DNA of 64,000 nt, from contig NZ_CP069161.1 in NCBI RefSeq assembly GCF_018802605.1, positions 558,001-622,000 of the forward strand, written 5' to 3'. A model generated the notes under the pieces. That model saw nothing but the letters and a program-made list of their open reading frames with translations, was not told the DNA's origin and did no database searches. Within the stretch, counting starts at the first letter, position 1; each line of letters opens with the position of its first letter. Source of the DNA: Paludibacterium paludis (GTDB taxonomy: Bacteria > Pseudomonadota > Gammaproteobacteria > Burkholderiales > Chromobacteriaceae). The position numbers were made by a program, and so were the translations under genes. Positions 1-7,994 of the stretch are shown in pieces.

Positions 1-1
1 C

Positions 2-304
2 TTCAATCTGGTCAACAATGCGGCGGAAGCCGGCGGCGGGGAGGTCGAGGTCCGCGCATCGCTCGCTGCCGGGGGATTGACGCTCGATGTGATTAACAGG
101 AAGGGCAGTCTGAGCGATGAGCAACTGGCGCGTGCCGGCCTGACACCGCTGGTGTCGGGCAAACCCGCCGGCATGGGGCTTGGCGTGCTGCTCAGTCATG
201 CCACGCTCGCGCGCCTTGGCGGCCGCCTTGAGCTCGTGAATCGTCTGGGCGGAGGCGTCCACGCCAGGATCGTCCTGCCGCTGAACCGCCGGAGAGTGCC
301 ATGA
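2..304 (+). CDS. Sensor histidine kinase, RegB/PrrB-like, C-terminal part (5' truncated by window)
   Basis: Only the C-terminal ATP-binding (HATPase) region is inside the window. The reading frame is open from base 2. It opens with the N-box NLVNNAAEA and continues to a G-box (GMGLG) and the usual C-terminal strand ending in VLPL. The kinase would bind ATP and phosphorylate its partner regulator; the membrane or sensor part lies upstream of the window. Its stop overlaps the start of the next gene as ATGA, so the two are translationally coupled. The RegB/PrrB/RoxS assignment rests on the downstream regulator, which is clearly RegA-like; the fragment alone would only support a generic histidine kinase. 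Confidence 0.8.
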   Translation, partial: FNLVNNAAEAGGGEVEVRASLAAGGLTLDVINRKGSLSDEQLARAGLTPLVSGKPAGMGLGVLLSHATLARLGGRLELVNRLGGGVHARIVLPLNRRRVP

Positions 305-828
305 GCCTGGATTTTCTGCTGATCGACGATGACGTCGCCTTCGCGTCGATTCTTTCCCGATCCCTCGGGCGGCGCGGATACAGCGTCGATATCGCCTGCG
401 ATGAGGATTCCGCGCTGGCCGCCATGATGCGCGCGCCACGGCATGTGCTGCTGGATCTCCATCTCGGCGGCCAGAGCGGCTTGCGCCTGCTGCCTCGCCT
501 TAAAGCCGCGGGACCGGACAGCCGGATCGTCGTGTTGACCGGTTACGCCAGCATCGCCACGGCGGTGGAGGCGACCAAGCTGGGCGCGGTGCAGTACCTT
601 GCCAAGCCCGCGACCCTCGATGACATCCTCGCCGCGTTCGAGCAGGACGCGGCCAATCCGGACCTTGCGGTCGCGCCTCAGCCGATGTCGCTCAAGCGCG
701 TCACCTGGGAGCACCTGCAGCGCGTGCTGGCCGAGCACGGAGGCAATATCTCGGCGACCGCGAGGGCGCTGAACATGCATCGACGCACGCTCCAGCGCAT
801 GTTGGCCAAGCGCCCGGTGCGCGAGTGA
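301..828 (+). CDS. regA: Response regulator, RegA/PrrA/ActR family
   Basis: A 175-residue two-domain regulator. The N-terminal receiver domain has the acidic pocket (LIDDD near residue 9), the phospho-acceptor Asp in LDLHLGG near residue 52, a Thr in VLTGYAS and a Lys in LAKPAT. The C-terminal part is a Fis-type helix-turn-helix with NISATARALNMHRRTLQR, a hallmark of the RegA/ActR/PrrA/RoxR family. In proteobacteria this family controls redox-linked functions (respiratory oxidases, cytochromes, anaerobic metabolism) together with RegB. The start overlaps the kinase stop by 4 bp (ATGA). No clear terminator follows. Confidence 0.92.
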   Translation: MSLDFLLIDDDVAFASILSRSLGRRGYSVDIACDEDSALAAMMRAPRHVLLDLHLGGQSGLRLLPRLKAAGPDSRIVVLTGYASIATAVEATKLGAVQYLAKPATLDDILAAFEQDAANPDLAVAPQPMSLKRVTWEHLQRVLAEHGGNISATARALNMHRRTLQRMLAKRPVRE

Positions 829-866
829 ATCAGCCTGGCTTTACCCCCTTCATCAGAAAATTTGAT

Positions 867-896
867 TTGAGTTAATGCTCGAAGATGCCCTAGTCT
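867..896 (+). promoter_or_regulatory. Possible sigma70 promoter of the acyl-CoA synthetase gene
   Basis: TTGAGT and TAGTCT are separated by 18 bp. They lie in the AT-rich gap after regA and about 55 bp upstream of the preferred start codon at 950. The match is moderate and was found by eye only. Confidence 0.3.
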
Positions 897-949
897 GATC
901 CAATTGGCATTAAATGACGCCTTCACGACGACAAAGGGGAGAAAGACAG

Positions 950-2578
950 ATGATGCGTGGACAGATGATGGACCAGCCCTTGCTCATTTCCAGTCTGCTG
1001 GACCATGCCGAGCGCTACCATTCCGATACCGAAATCGTTTCCCGCAGTATCGAAGGGCCGATTCACCGCTATACCTGGGGTGACGCGGCGCGGCGCGCGC
1101 GCCAGTTGGCGAACGCGCTGACGGATTTGGGCGTGGTGGAAGGGGAGACGGTCGGCACGCTGGCCTGGAACGGCTACCGCCACCTGGAGGCCTACTACGC
1201 GGTATCCGGCATGGGGGCAATCTGTCATACCGTCAATCCGCGGCTGTTCGCCGAGCAAATCGCCTACATCGTCAACCATGGCGAGGATGTCGTGCTGATG
1301 TTCGATTTGACCTTTCTCGCGATGGTCGAACAGCTCGCTCCGACTCTCAACACGGTTCGGCATTTCGTACTGATGACGGATCGAGACCACATGCCGCGCG
1401 AGACCTCGATCGACAATCTGTTGTGCTACGAGGATCTGGTGCGCCGTTCCAGTGACCGCTACGAATGGCCGGTGCTTAACGAAAACGCCGCTTCCAGCCT
1501 GTGCTACACCTCGGGCACCACCGGCAATCCGAAGGGCGTGCTGTATTCGCATCGTTCGACCGTGCTGCACGCTTTCGCCAGCTCCTTGCCCGACAGCCTG
1601 CATATTTCCGCGGAGGGTTGCGTCCTGCCCGTGGTGCCGATGTTCCATGTGAATGCCTGGGGTCTGCCGTACAGTTGCGCGATGAACGGCGCCAAACTGG
1701 TGTTGCCGGGCGCCAAGATGGATGGCATCAGCCTTTACGAATTGATCGAGAATGAACACGTCACCCTGGCCGCCGGCGTGCCCACGGTGTGGCTCATGTT
1801 GCTGCAGCATTGCGAGCGCAACCATCTGAAAATGCATAGTCTCAAGCGGGTGATCGTGGGCGGATCCGCCGCGCCGGAGTCGATGATCGACCAACTGGCT
1901 GAGCATGGCGCCGAGTTGCGCCAGTTGTGGGGGATGACCGAACTGTCGCCGTGCGGCACGACCAGCACGCCGAAATTCAAGCATCGCGCCAGCGATGCGC
2001 AAACCTTGCGCCAACTTCATACCCGCCAGGGCCGGGCGATTTTCGGGGTGGATCTGCGCATTGTCGACGACATGGGCCGCCCCTTGCCGCATGACGGCGT
2101 CGCGTTCGGCAACCTGCAAGTGCGCGGCCCCTGGGTGCTGTCGCAGTATTTCCGCCGCGAGCGCGACAGCGCCCATACCGAGGACGGCTGGTTCAACACC
2201 GGAGATGTGGTGACGGTGGACAAGGACGGCTACATGAAGATCACCGACCGGACCAAGGACGTCATCAAGTCGGGCGGCGAATGGATCAGTTCGATCGAGC
2301 TGGAGAACATTCTGGTCGGACACCCCGCCGTTGCCGAAGCGGCCGCGATCGGCGTGCCGCATCCGAAATGGGACGAGCGGCCATTGATGGTGGTGGTGCT
2401 CAAGCCCGGCCAGACCGCCACGCGCGATGAGTTGCTGGACTTTTACAAGGGCAAGATCGCCAGCTGGTGGACACCCAACGACATCGTCTTCGTGGCGGAG
2501 CTGCCGCATACCGCGACAGGGAAATTGCAGAAAATGAAACTGCGCGAGTTGTTTGCCGACTACAAATGGTCGGATTGA
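950..2578 (+). CDS. Fatty-acyl-CoA synthetase (AMP-forming), AlkK-like
   Basis: A 542-residue member of the ANL adenylate-forming superfamily. It activates a fatty acid to acyl-AMP and then acyl-CoA in the cytosol. Seen directly: the phosphate-binding loop [10 protein letters not shown] around residue 187, the WGMTE motif near 327, GWFNTGDVV, the hinge region [11 protein letters not shown] and the C-terminal catalytic Lys in TGKLQK near 523. Length and motif order are complete. The start at 950 is chosen because AGGGGA lies about 10 bp upstream; an in-frame ATG at 914 lacks such a site. Medium- to long-chain preference is inferred from resemblance to AlkK-type enzymes; the natural substrate is unknown. 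Confidence 0.88.
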   Translation: MMRGQMMDQPLLISSLLDHAERYHSDTEIVSRSIEGPIHRYTWGDAARRARQLANALTDLGVVEGETVGTLAWNGYRHLEAYYAVSGMGAICHTVNPRLFAEQIAYIVNHGEDVVLMFDLTFLAMVEQLAPTLNTVRHFVLMTDRDHMPRETSIDNLLCYEDLVRRSSDRYEWPVLNENAASSLCYTSGTTGNPKGVLYSHRSTVLHAFASSLPDSLHISAEGCVLPVVPMFHVNAWGLPYSCAMNGAKLVLPGAKMDGISLYELIENEHVTLAAGVPTVWLMLLQHCERNHLKMHSLKRVIVGGSAAPESMIDQLAEHGAELRQLWGMTELSPCGTTSTPKFKHRASDAQTLRQLHTRQGRAIFGVDLRIVDDMGRPLPHDGVAFGNLQVRGPWVLSQYFRRERDSAHTEDGWFNTGDVVTVDKDGYMKITDRTKDVIKSGGEWISSIELENILVGHPAVAEAAAIGVPHPKWDERPLMVVVLKPGQTATRDELLDFYKGKIASWWTPNDIVFVAELPHTATGKLQKMKLRELFADYKWSD

Positions 2579-2618
2579 TTCGTTTTTGCCCGTTAACGAA
2601 AAAAAACACAAAAGACCA

Positions 2619-2647
2619 TGGACAGGATAGAGCAATTACGCTAAATT
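2619..2647 (+). promoter_or_regulatory. Sigma70-like promoter of a candidate small RNA
   Basis: TGGACA (2619-2624) and TAAATT (2642-2647) are separated by exactly 17 bp. The predicted start would be near 2654, immediately before the first hairpin of the structured, terminator-ended stretch described next. Confidence 0.45.
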
Positions 2648-2653
2648 CACTGA

Positions 2654-2776
2654 CTCACACAAGGCCGTCAGGTCTTTGTGTGGTGTTAGCCCCTCGAAGC
2701 ATCAATCCGGCGTTAGCCGGTGAGGTGTTTCTTCCTCGTGTTGGCCCCTGCGGACAAGCTGCAGGGGATTTTTTTT
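2654..2776 (+). ncRNA. Candidate intergenic small RNA (or leader RNA) with three hairpins
   Basis: This roughly 123-nt stretch contains three consecutive perfect stem-loops: CACACAA/TTGTGTG (2656-2682), CCGGC-gtta-GCCGG (2707-2720) and CCCCTGC/GCAGGGG (2745-2767). The last is followed by a run of T, as in a Rho-independent terminator. A good -35/-10 pair lies just upstream and there is no convincing reading frame. It could be a free small RNA or an attenuating leader for the lipoprotein gene at 2894. I do not recognise the family. Confidence 0.45.
2745..2776 (+). terminator. Rho-independent terminator
   Basis: Stem CCCCTGC (2745-2751) with GCAGGGG (2761-2767), followed by T8 at 2769-2776. 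It lies 170 bp after the acyl-CoA synthetase stop and ends the candidate small RNA. Confidence 0.8.
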
Positions 2777-2893
2777 GCCTGCGCGGATCGGGGGTGTTTA
2801 CCTTTATGTTTTTGTCATTTATTGTCTCCCGATATCCATCTCCGGCGCCGATTTTGACCGGCCTGCCATTTTGTCCCAGAGGGAGTCATTATC

Positions 2894-3352
2894 ATGCATG
2901 CACGCGTTACTCTCGCTTCACTTTGCCTTGCCGTTTCGCTGTCGTTGAGCGGTTGCATCAGTGTCGTCAATCAGGACACGCCTTCGCACCGCTCGGTAAC
3001 CGTCACGGCGGGCGCTTTCGGCGCGAGCCCCGTTTCGCTGGGCTATGGCGCTGGCGGGCGCGATACCGAAGTTCGCATCAGCTCCGCGTCGTTCACCGGA
3101 AGTCCCATGTCGCTGACGCTTCACGCCATCAACCGGGGCTGGCGCATCGGCACGGAAACGCTTGTCGAGAGCGACAGCCGCTGGCTGATCCTCGATCCGG
3201 CCACGAAACGCGCCTGGTTGAGACCGGGCGAGGCGCTGCGGGCCCAACCCAGGACAAGCCTGACCAACGGCCGGGCCGTGGTCAAGGTGGTGGTCATGAC
3301 GGATCTGGGCGAAAGCGAGCGGGAAAATCTGCGGCAGCAGGCGCCTCTGTGA
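2894..3352 (+). CDS. Small lipoprotein of unknown function
   Basis: A 152-residue protein with a lipoprotein signal peptide. A short basic start is followed by a hydrophobic stretch and the lipobox LSGC, which places the lipidated Cys at residue 21. The mature part is Ser/Gly-rich at its start and ends in a mixed, probably beta-rich region with no motif I recognise. It would be anchored in the inner or outer membrane facing the periplasm. AGGGAG lies about 9 bp upstream of the ATG. It stands alone between a terminator and a long spacer. Function unknown. Confidence 0.75.
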   Translation: MHARVTLASLCLAVSLSLSGCISVVNQDTPSHRSVTVTAGAFGASPVSLGYGAGGRDTEVRISSASFTGSPMSLTLHAINRGWRIGTETLVESDSRWLILDPATKRAWLRPGEALRAQPRTSLTNGRAVVKVVVMTDLGESERENLRQQAPL

Positions 3353-3683
3353 CATGAGATCTGGGTAATCTCTATTGCATATACAAATTATAAATGTGTT
3401 GATTTCGTCATTATTCCCGTTGCCTGAATGCGACACTTTCTCACACAATAAAGAAGTAAATCGGATAATTCTAATGTATGTGCGCCATATCAAAGAGTGC
3501 GGCTGGCGTTTGTCATTAACTGTTCGCCAAGTTCCGCGCATGCGCTATGGTTAACGGGATAGTCCGTGACATCGCGTTGCTGGACGACTCTTTCTGCAAT
3601 ACTGCCACTCGCGCGGGCGCGTGGCCGATCGGACAGCAACGGGCCGCAGGGCTCCTGCAAAAGCAACTCGGGAAAGGTAAACG
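3353..3683 (+). other. Intergenic spacer upstream of the chemoreceptor gene
   Basis: The first part (3360-3480) is AT-rich; the second is GC-rich and carries no open frame that looks coding. TTCGCC and TATGGT with 17 bp between them, near 3523-3551, are a possible promoter. No flagellar sigma28-type box and no recognisable riboswitch were found. Confidence 0.4.
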
Positions 3684-5561
3684 ATGAAATCGCTCAAGAA
3701 CAGGCTGATAGCCCTGAACGCGGCGTTAATGGCCATTTTCGGTCTGGTGCTGGTGACTATGGCGTTCTTCCAGATGCGCTCGGAAATCCTGCACGGTCTC
3801 GATCAGGAGTTCAATGCCGTACTTTACGGCCAGCAGTCGGTGATCTCCACATGGCTCGACGACAAGTTGCGGGTAGTGGAAGGTCAGTCGCACATTCTTG
3901 GCAAACCCGATGCGAATCCCCACCTGAAGCAAGCGGTCGTGACCGGTGGTTTTCTCGATATTTATGCAGGATATGAAGACGGACACGGCTTGTTCGCCAG
4001 CGATTGGGTAATGCCGCAAGGCTACGATATCCGTACCCGCGACTGGTATACCCAAGCGAAAAATGCCGGAAAAACCGTCATCAACGGTCCCTATGTCGAT
4101 GCCGATTCCAAAAAGCTTACGCTGACCATCGCTTCCCCGTACAAGGTCAACGGCAGTCTTGCCGGTGTGGTGGCCGGTGACATCACCGTGGAAAACGTGG
4201 TCAAGGCCGTGTTGTCGACCAAGCTGCGCGCCGGCGGCTACACTTTCCTCGTCAATCGGGCCGGTACCGTGATCGCCCATCCGCAGGCCGACCTGACCCT
4301 CAAGCCCCTGAGTACCCTCAACCCGCAACTGACCGGAGAATACCTGCAGCGCATTGAAAAGGAAGATGTGCTTCAGGAAGTCGATATGAACGGCGACACC
4401 ATGATGTTCCAGGTGCTGAGCGTACCCGGAACCGACTGGATGATCGGCATGGCGGTGAGCAAGTCGGCCGTGATGGAGCCGCTGACGAAACTCGTTTATA
4501 CGATCGCCGGACTGTTCGCCCTGGTCTTCCTGGTGATGACGCCGGTGGCAAGCTTCATTCTGAGCAGCATGCTGGCCGGCCTGATCCGTTTGCGCAACGC
4601 CATGGTCGACATCTCGCATGGCGAAGGCGATCTGACCATGCGCCTGGATGAAACCGGCAGCATTGAGCTTGCGGAGACCGCCCAGTCCTTCAACCTGTTC
4701 GTCAGCCAGCTGCAAACCATGTTCGTGCGCTTGCGCGACGAGGCGAGCAGCCTGATCGGCGGCGTGCAGGAAGTCAGCCATCTGGTGGGCGGTGTCGCGG
4801 AAAGCTCGCGCCAGATGTCGGATGTGTCGTCGTCGAACGCGGCGACGCTGGAAGAAATCACCGTCAGCATTTCGCACATCGCCGATAGCGCGCATCAAGC
4901 CGACAGCATGGTCAACGAAACCGAAGTGCGTCTGCAGGACAACGCGGAAAGCATCACCCGCCTGTCGCAGGGCATGGAATCGACGGTCGGTTCGGTGCGC
5001 GGCCTGGAAGGCATGCTGGCATCGCTCGACAAGCGCTCCCAGGAAATCAGCGGCATCACCAACGTGATCCGCGATATCGCCGATCAGACCAACCTGTTGG
5101 CGCTCAATGCCGCGATCGAAGCGGCACGGGCCGGCGAGCAGGGCCGCGGTTTTGCCGTGGTGGCGGACGAAGTGCGCAAACTGGCCGAGCGCACCGCTCA
5201 GGCCACGCTGGAAATCAGCAGCATGGTGACCGCCATCCGTCAGGAAACCAACCGAGCTGTCGAGGACATGAATAGCACCGTCGCGTCGGTCGACGAGGGC
5301 GTGAACCTGACGCGCGATGCCGTTGAAGGCATCCGCAGCATCCGCGAGACCATGGAGGAAGTGGTCAACAAGATGCACGAAATCGCGCATTCGACCAATG
5401 AGCAACACAATGCCAGCACCCTGATCGCCCAGAGCACCGAAACCATCAACGGCCGGATTCTGGAGAACGACGATATGCTGCAGAATGTCAGCACCGAACT
5501 TGGCCAGCTGGCCAGCGCGGCAGGCCAGATGCAGGCTGCGTTCGAGCGCTTCAAGCTGTAA
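3684..5561 (+). CDS. Methyl-accepting chemotaxis protein with periplasmic Cache sensor
   Basis: A 625-residue transmembrane chemoreceptor. TM1 covers about residues 7-29. A periplasmic dCache-type sensor follows, with the typical [14 protein letters not shown] and [12 protein letters not shown] segments; TM2 is about 272-300, then a HAMP domain and a long helical signalling domain. The conserved tip near residues 470-500 contains [18 protein letters not shown] and [18 protein letters not shown], which contact CheA and CheW. Cache receptors of this kind usually bind amino acids or small carboxylates; the ligand here is unknown. The protein ends in FERFKL and lacks a C-terminal CheR-binding pentapeptide. 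A strong terminator follows. Confidence 0.93.
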   Translation: MKSLKNRLIALNAALMAIFGLVLVTMAFFQMRSEILHGLDQEFNAVLYGQQSVISTWLDDKLRVVEGQSHILGKPDANPHLKQAVVTGGFLDIYAGYEDGHGLFASDWVMPQGYDIRTRDWYTQAKNAGKTVINGPYVDADSKKLTLTIASPYKVNGSLAGVVAGDITVENVVKAVLSTKLRAGGYTFLVNRAGTVIAHPQADLTLKPLSTLNPQLTGEYLQRIEKEDVLQEVDMNGDTMMFQVLSVPGTDWMIGMAVSKSAVMEPLTKLVYTIAGLFALVFLVMTPVASFILSSMLAGLIRLRNAMVDISHGEGDLTMRLDETGSIELAETAQSFNLFVSQLQTMFVRLRDEASSLIGGVQEVSHLVGGVAESSRQMSDVSSSNAATLEEITVSISHIADSAHQADSMVNETEVRLQDNAESITRLSQGMESTVGSVRGLEGMLASLDKRSQEISGITNVIRDIADQTNLLALNAAIEAARAGEQGRGFAVVADEVRKLAERTAQATLEISSMVTAIRQETNRAVEDMNSTVASVDEGVNLTRDAVEGIRSIRETMEEVVNKMHEIAHSTNEQHNASTLIAQSTETINGRILENDDMLQNVSTELGQLASAAGQMQAAFERFKL

Positions 5562-5583
5562 ACCTTGTTCCCGGAACACGAAG

Positions 5584-5614
5584 CCCCGCGGCGAGTCCCT
5601 TCTCCGCGGGGTTT
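5584..5614 (+). terminator. Rho-independent terminator after the chemoreceptor gene
   Basis: Perfect 8-bp stem CCCCGCGG (5584-5591) with CCGCGGGG (5604-5611), then TTT. It directly abuts the left end of the insertion sequence. Confidence 0.8.
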
Positions 5615-5620
5615 AATGTG

Positions 5621-5636
5621 ATGGTCAGCCTGACCT
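5621..5636 (+). repeat. Left subterminal inverted repeat of the IS
   Basis: ATGGTCAGCCTGACCT; exact reverse complement of 6913-6928. The repeat is itself partly palindromic (GGTCA...TGACC). Confidence 0.85.
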
Positions 5637-5638
5637 AA

Positions 5639-5677
5639 ATGCCTCAGCAGGCGTCAAACCTGCTGAGGCATTTTTTC
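5639..5677 (+). terminator. Strong hairpin with T-run inside the IS left end
   Basis: A 13-bp perfect stem, ATGCCTCAGCAGG (5639-5651) with CCTGCTGAGGCAT (5659-5671), is followed by T6. It would stop transcription entering the element from the left, shielding the transposase gene from outside promoters. Confidence 0.75.
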
Positions 5678-5695
5678 TTCTTCGGGGAGAGCATC

Positions 5696-6697
5696 ATGGC
5701 AACCGTCACACGGATCGGCCTGGATATCGGCAAGCACAGTTTTCCTCTGATCGGGCACGACCCGCGCGGCAATCCGGTCCTCAAGAAACAGTTCAATCGC
5801 TGCAGCCTCATCGCATTCCTCGCCAAGCATCCTCCCTGCCGCATCGCCATGGAAGCCTGCTGTGGCGCCCATTGGCTGGCACGCAAGCTGGCGGGCTTCG
5901 GCCATACCGTGCAACTGATTGCGCCGCAGTACATCCGTCCGTTCGTCTCCGGCAACCAGAACGATTTCATCGATGCCCAGGCCATTTGCGAGGCGGCGGC
6001 ACGTCCGACCATGCGTTACGTGGCCGCCAAGAGCGCCGAACAGCAAGCCTTGTCCGCACTGCATCGCTTGCGTGAGGCCCGCATTGCCGAACGGGTACAG
6101 ACCAACAACCAGATCCATGCGCTGCTGCTGGAATTCGGTATCGCGCTTCCCGTCGGGGTGCGGGGGATCACGCAGTTGCCGATGCAGCTGATGGACGAGA
6201 CCAACGGTTTGCCCGTCAAGGCCCGGCAGATCTTGCAACGACAGCTGGAGCACTACCGCTTGCTCAAGGCGGAGGTCGAAGAACTGGAGCGCGAGATCGC
6301 GGCAGAGGCCCGGCAGGACGATGTCGCCCTGCGGTTGATGACGATACCCGGCATCGGCCCGATCACCGCCAGCCAGTTGTCGGCAGACGCCGGCAATGCC
6401 AAGGACTACGGCAACGCGCGTGACTTTGCGGCATCACTGGGTCTGGTGCCGCGACAGTACTCGACGGGTGGAAAGTCCAAGCTGCTGGGCATCAGCAAAC
6501 GGGGAGACAAAAGCCTGCGCCGTCTGCTGGTGCAATGTGCCCGGGTGATCATGCAGAACGCGCCGCGCGGGAAGAGTGCGATGGCAGCGTGGACGATGGC
6601 GCTGATGCAGCGTCGCCACTCGAACATCGTGGCCTGCGCACTGGCCAACAAACTGGCACGGGTCGTGTGGGCGGTACTCGCGAAAGGCGGCGAGTAG
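5696..6697 (+). CDS. IS110-family (IS1111 group) transposase
   Basis: A 333-residue DEDD transposase. The N-terminal RuvC-like domain shows GLDIG (Asp10), AMEACCG (Glu53) and NDFIDAQA (Asp90 and Asp93), the four acidic residues expected. A coiled-coil middle follows. The C-terminal Tnp_20 domain has PGIGPITAS (helix-hairpin-helix) and FAASLGLVPRQYSTGGKSK, which holds the candidate nucleophilic Ser near residue 256. The length is normal and no frameshift was seen, so the element may be active. The start at 5696 gives the usual N-terminus; an upstream in-frame start at 5639 lies inside the hairpin. Recombination in this family is guided by an RNA made from the element. Confidence 0.93.
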   Translation: MATVTRIGLDIGKHSFPLIGHDPRGNPVLKKQFNRCSLIAFLAKHPPCRIAMEACCGAHWLARKLAGFGHTVQLIAPQYIRPFVSGNQNDFIDAQAICEAAARPTMRYVAAKSAEQQALSALHRLREARIAERVQTNNQIHALLLEFGIALPVGVRGITQLPMQLMDETNGLPVKARQILQRQLEHYRLLKAEVEELEREIAAEARQDDVALRLMTIPGIGPITASQLSADAGNAKDYGNARDFAASLGLVPRQYSTGGKSKLLGISKRGDKSLRRLLVQCARVIMQNAPRGKSAMAAWTMALMQRRHSNIVACALANKLARVVWAVLAKGGE

Positions 6698-6912
6698 AAG
6701 CCTGCTTTTGCCAAGACAGACACTGATGACGACAACCGGCCCACGGCCTGCAGAACCCCCCGACAATGAAAACAGTCATGAGAGACTGAGGGTTTTTTAG
6801 GGACCTGCAGGAGCGGCTCACATCATGGATCGGGCATAGCTGCCCACCAAGAATCCGGATAGATTAGAGCAAGCCTACCCCGTCATTATTCATCAGCACT
6901 CTGTTCTTGCAA
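6698..6912 (+). ncRNA. Candidate guide (bridge/seek) RNA region of the IS
   Basis: This is the 215-bp non-coding right arm between the transposase stop and the right inverted repeat. In IS1111-group elements this arm encodes the guide RNA that pairs with target and donor DNA. That role is established for the family but only inferred here from position. I could not fold it or identify the guide loops by eye. Confidence 0.5.
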
Positions 6913-6928
6913 AGGTCAGGCTGACCAT
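6913..6928 (-). repeat. Right subterminal inverted repeat of the IS
   Basis: AGGTCAGGCTGACCAT; exact reverse complement of the left repeat at 5621-5636. Confidence 0.85.
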
Positions 6929-6943
6929 AGGTTTATTGGATTT

Positions 6944-7699
6944 TCAGCGTAAGCGCTTGAGTTTTTCCCGGGCGATGCGAACCATCGCGTGACCGAAGTT
7001 GGACAGGGACACCGCCGCGATGGCCAGCAGTCCATGCCCCTGAGTGTAGTGCGGATTGGCTTCCAGGAAATAGCGGACGGCGGGCTTATCGCTCGTTCTC
7101 CAATAGGCCGCATCGGTCGGAGTGTCGCGGGTCACGGCGCCGGTATCCACGATAAAGGGGATTCCCGGCGATGCCAGCTGGTAGCCCAGGCATGCTTTCA
7201 GATCGGCGACCCGGGATGCCAGTGGATGCGATGTCGAGCTTCCGGGGCCGGGCCACATGTTGCGGATGTACTTGTGCATCAGCACGTAGCTTGACGGGTG
7301 GATCATCGCTTCGAGCAGATACATCGGCTGCAGGGGGTTGGTCAGCCAGTACCGCAGGATCCGCGAAAACAGGAACAGCGTATTGCGGTTGCGGCCGCGG
7401 TAGTGCTTGAGCAGGCCGAACTGGATGCGCAGAACCTTGTAGCGCCGTCCGGACGAATGGTGCCGGAACAGGTGAAGGGCGCAATAACCGACGATGCGGC
7501 TGTCCTCGCCGTAATGCAGCAGGATACTGGTATGCGAGGCGTCGGGGGGAATCAGGCAGTGCGCGAACACCTGCCGGTCTTCGCCGGCGAAGATGGTGTT
7601 ATGCACGTCGTACAGCTGGTCGACCAGATCGTGTTGTTCTTGGCTGGTCATCTTGCTCGGGATGACAACCCGAGTGGAGTGTTTTTTGTTGCCGCTCAT
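6944..7699 (-). CDS. Protein of unknown function, possibly GNAT-like
   Basis: A 251-residue protein I do not recognise. The segment around residues 60-130 (GEDSRIVGYCALHLF, then LKHYRGRNRNTLFLF and a following Pro/Leu strand) resembles the order of beta-strands and the R-G loop of GNAT acyltransferases, but no clear acetyl-CoA motif is present. There is no signal peptide. The C-terminus (EKLKRLR) is basic. Its stop codon lies only about 13 bp outside the right end of the insertion sequence, so its native downstream region has been displaced. Its promoter is in the AT-rich gap at 7700-7850. Confidence 0.6.
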   Translation of the reverse strand: MSGNKKHSTRVVIPSKMTSQEQHDLVDQLYDVHNTIFAGEDRQVFAHCLIPPDASHTSILLHYGEDSRIVGYCALHLFRHHSSGRRYKVLRIQFGLLKHYRGRNRNTLFLFSRILRYWLTNPLQPMYLLEAMIHPSSYVLMHKYIRNMWPGPGSSTSHPLASRVADLKACLGYQLASPGIPFIVDTGAVTRDTPTDAAYWRTSDKPAVRYFLEANPHYTQGHGLLAIAAVSLSNFGHAMVRIAREKLKRLR

Positions 7700-7994
7700 G
7701 GACTTCCTCGTTGAAGTTGACTGAGTGGCAGCAGCTTACAAACCTCTTATCGCCTAAAATACTGTCATTTATATCCGGATTAATTAATATAAACGGAATG
7801 TTTTTTTGTTAGATCAGGCGCTGTCAGGGATGTGCCGGGTGGCTAACTCACTGACATGAAAGCCTTTTATGCTGCACCGCAGCAGATGACGGTGTGGCGG
7901 CCAAGCGATCCCGACGGGAAAAAACACTCCGCGCGCGGCCGGCTACTGTCCGTTTTGCCAGTGCCGCGATGTGCGTTGGCGCCACATCAGCGGC

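Larger units (their letters stand above)
5614..6931 (+). mobile_element. Complete IS110-family, IS1111-group insertion sequence
   Basis: One DEDD transposase gene lies between 16-bp perfect inverted repeats: ATGGTCAGCCTGACCT at 5621-5636 and its reverse complement at 6913-6928. Subterminal inverted repeats are characteristic of the IS1111 group; plain IS110 elements lack them. The outer tips (about 7 bp left, 3 bp right) are taken from the group rule, so the exact ends are approximate. The longer non-coding arm, about 215 bp, lies on the right, where IS1111 elements encode their guide RNA. No target duplication is expected for this family. Confidence 0.85.

Noticed and set aside
3540..3683. 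Possible cyclic-di-GMP riboswitch upstream of the chemoreceptor gene
   Set aside because: The GEMM core and tetraloop-receptor sequences could not be found.
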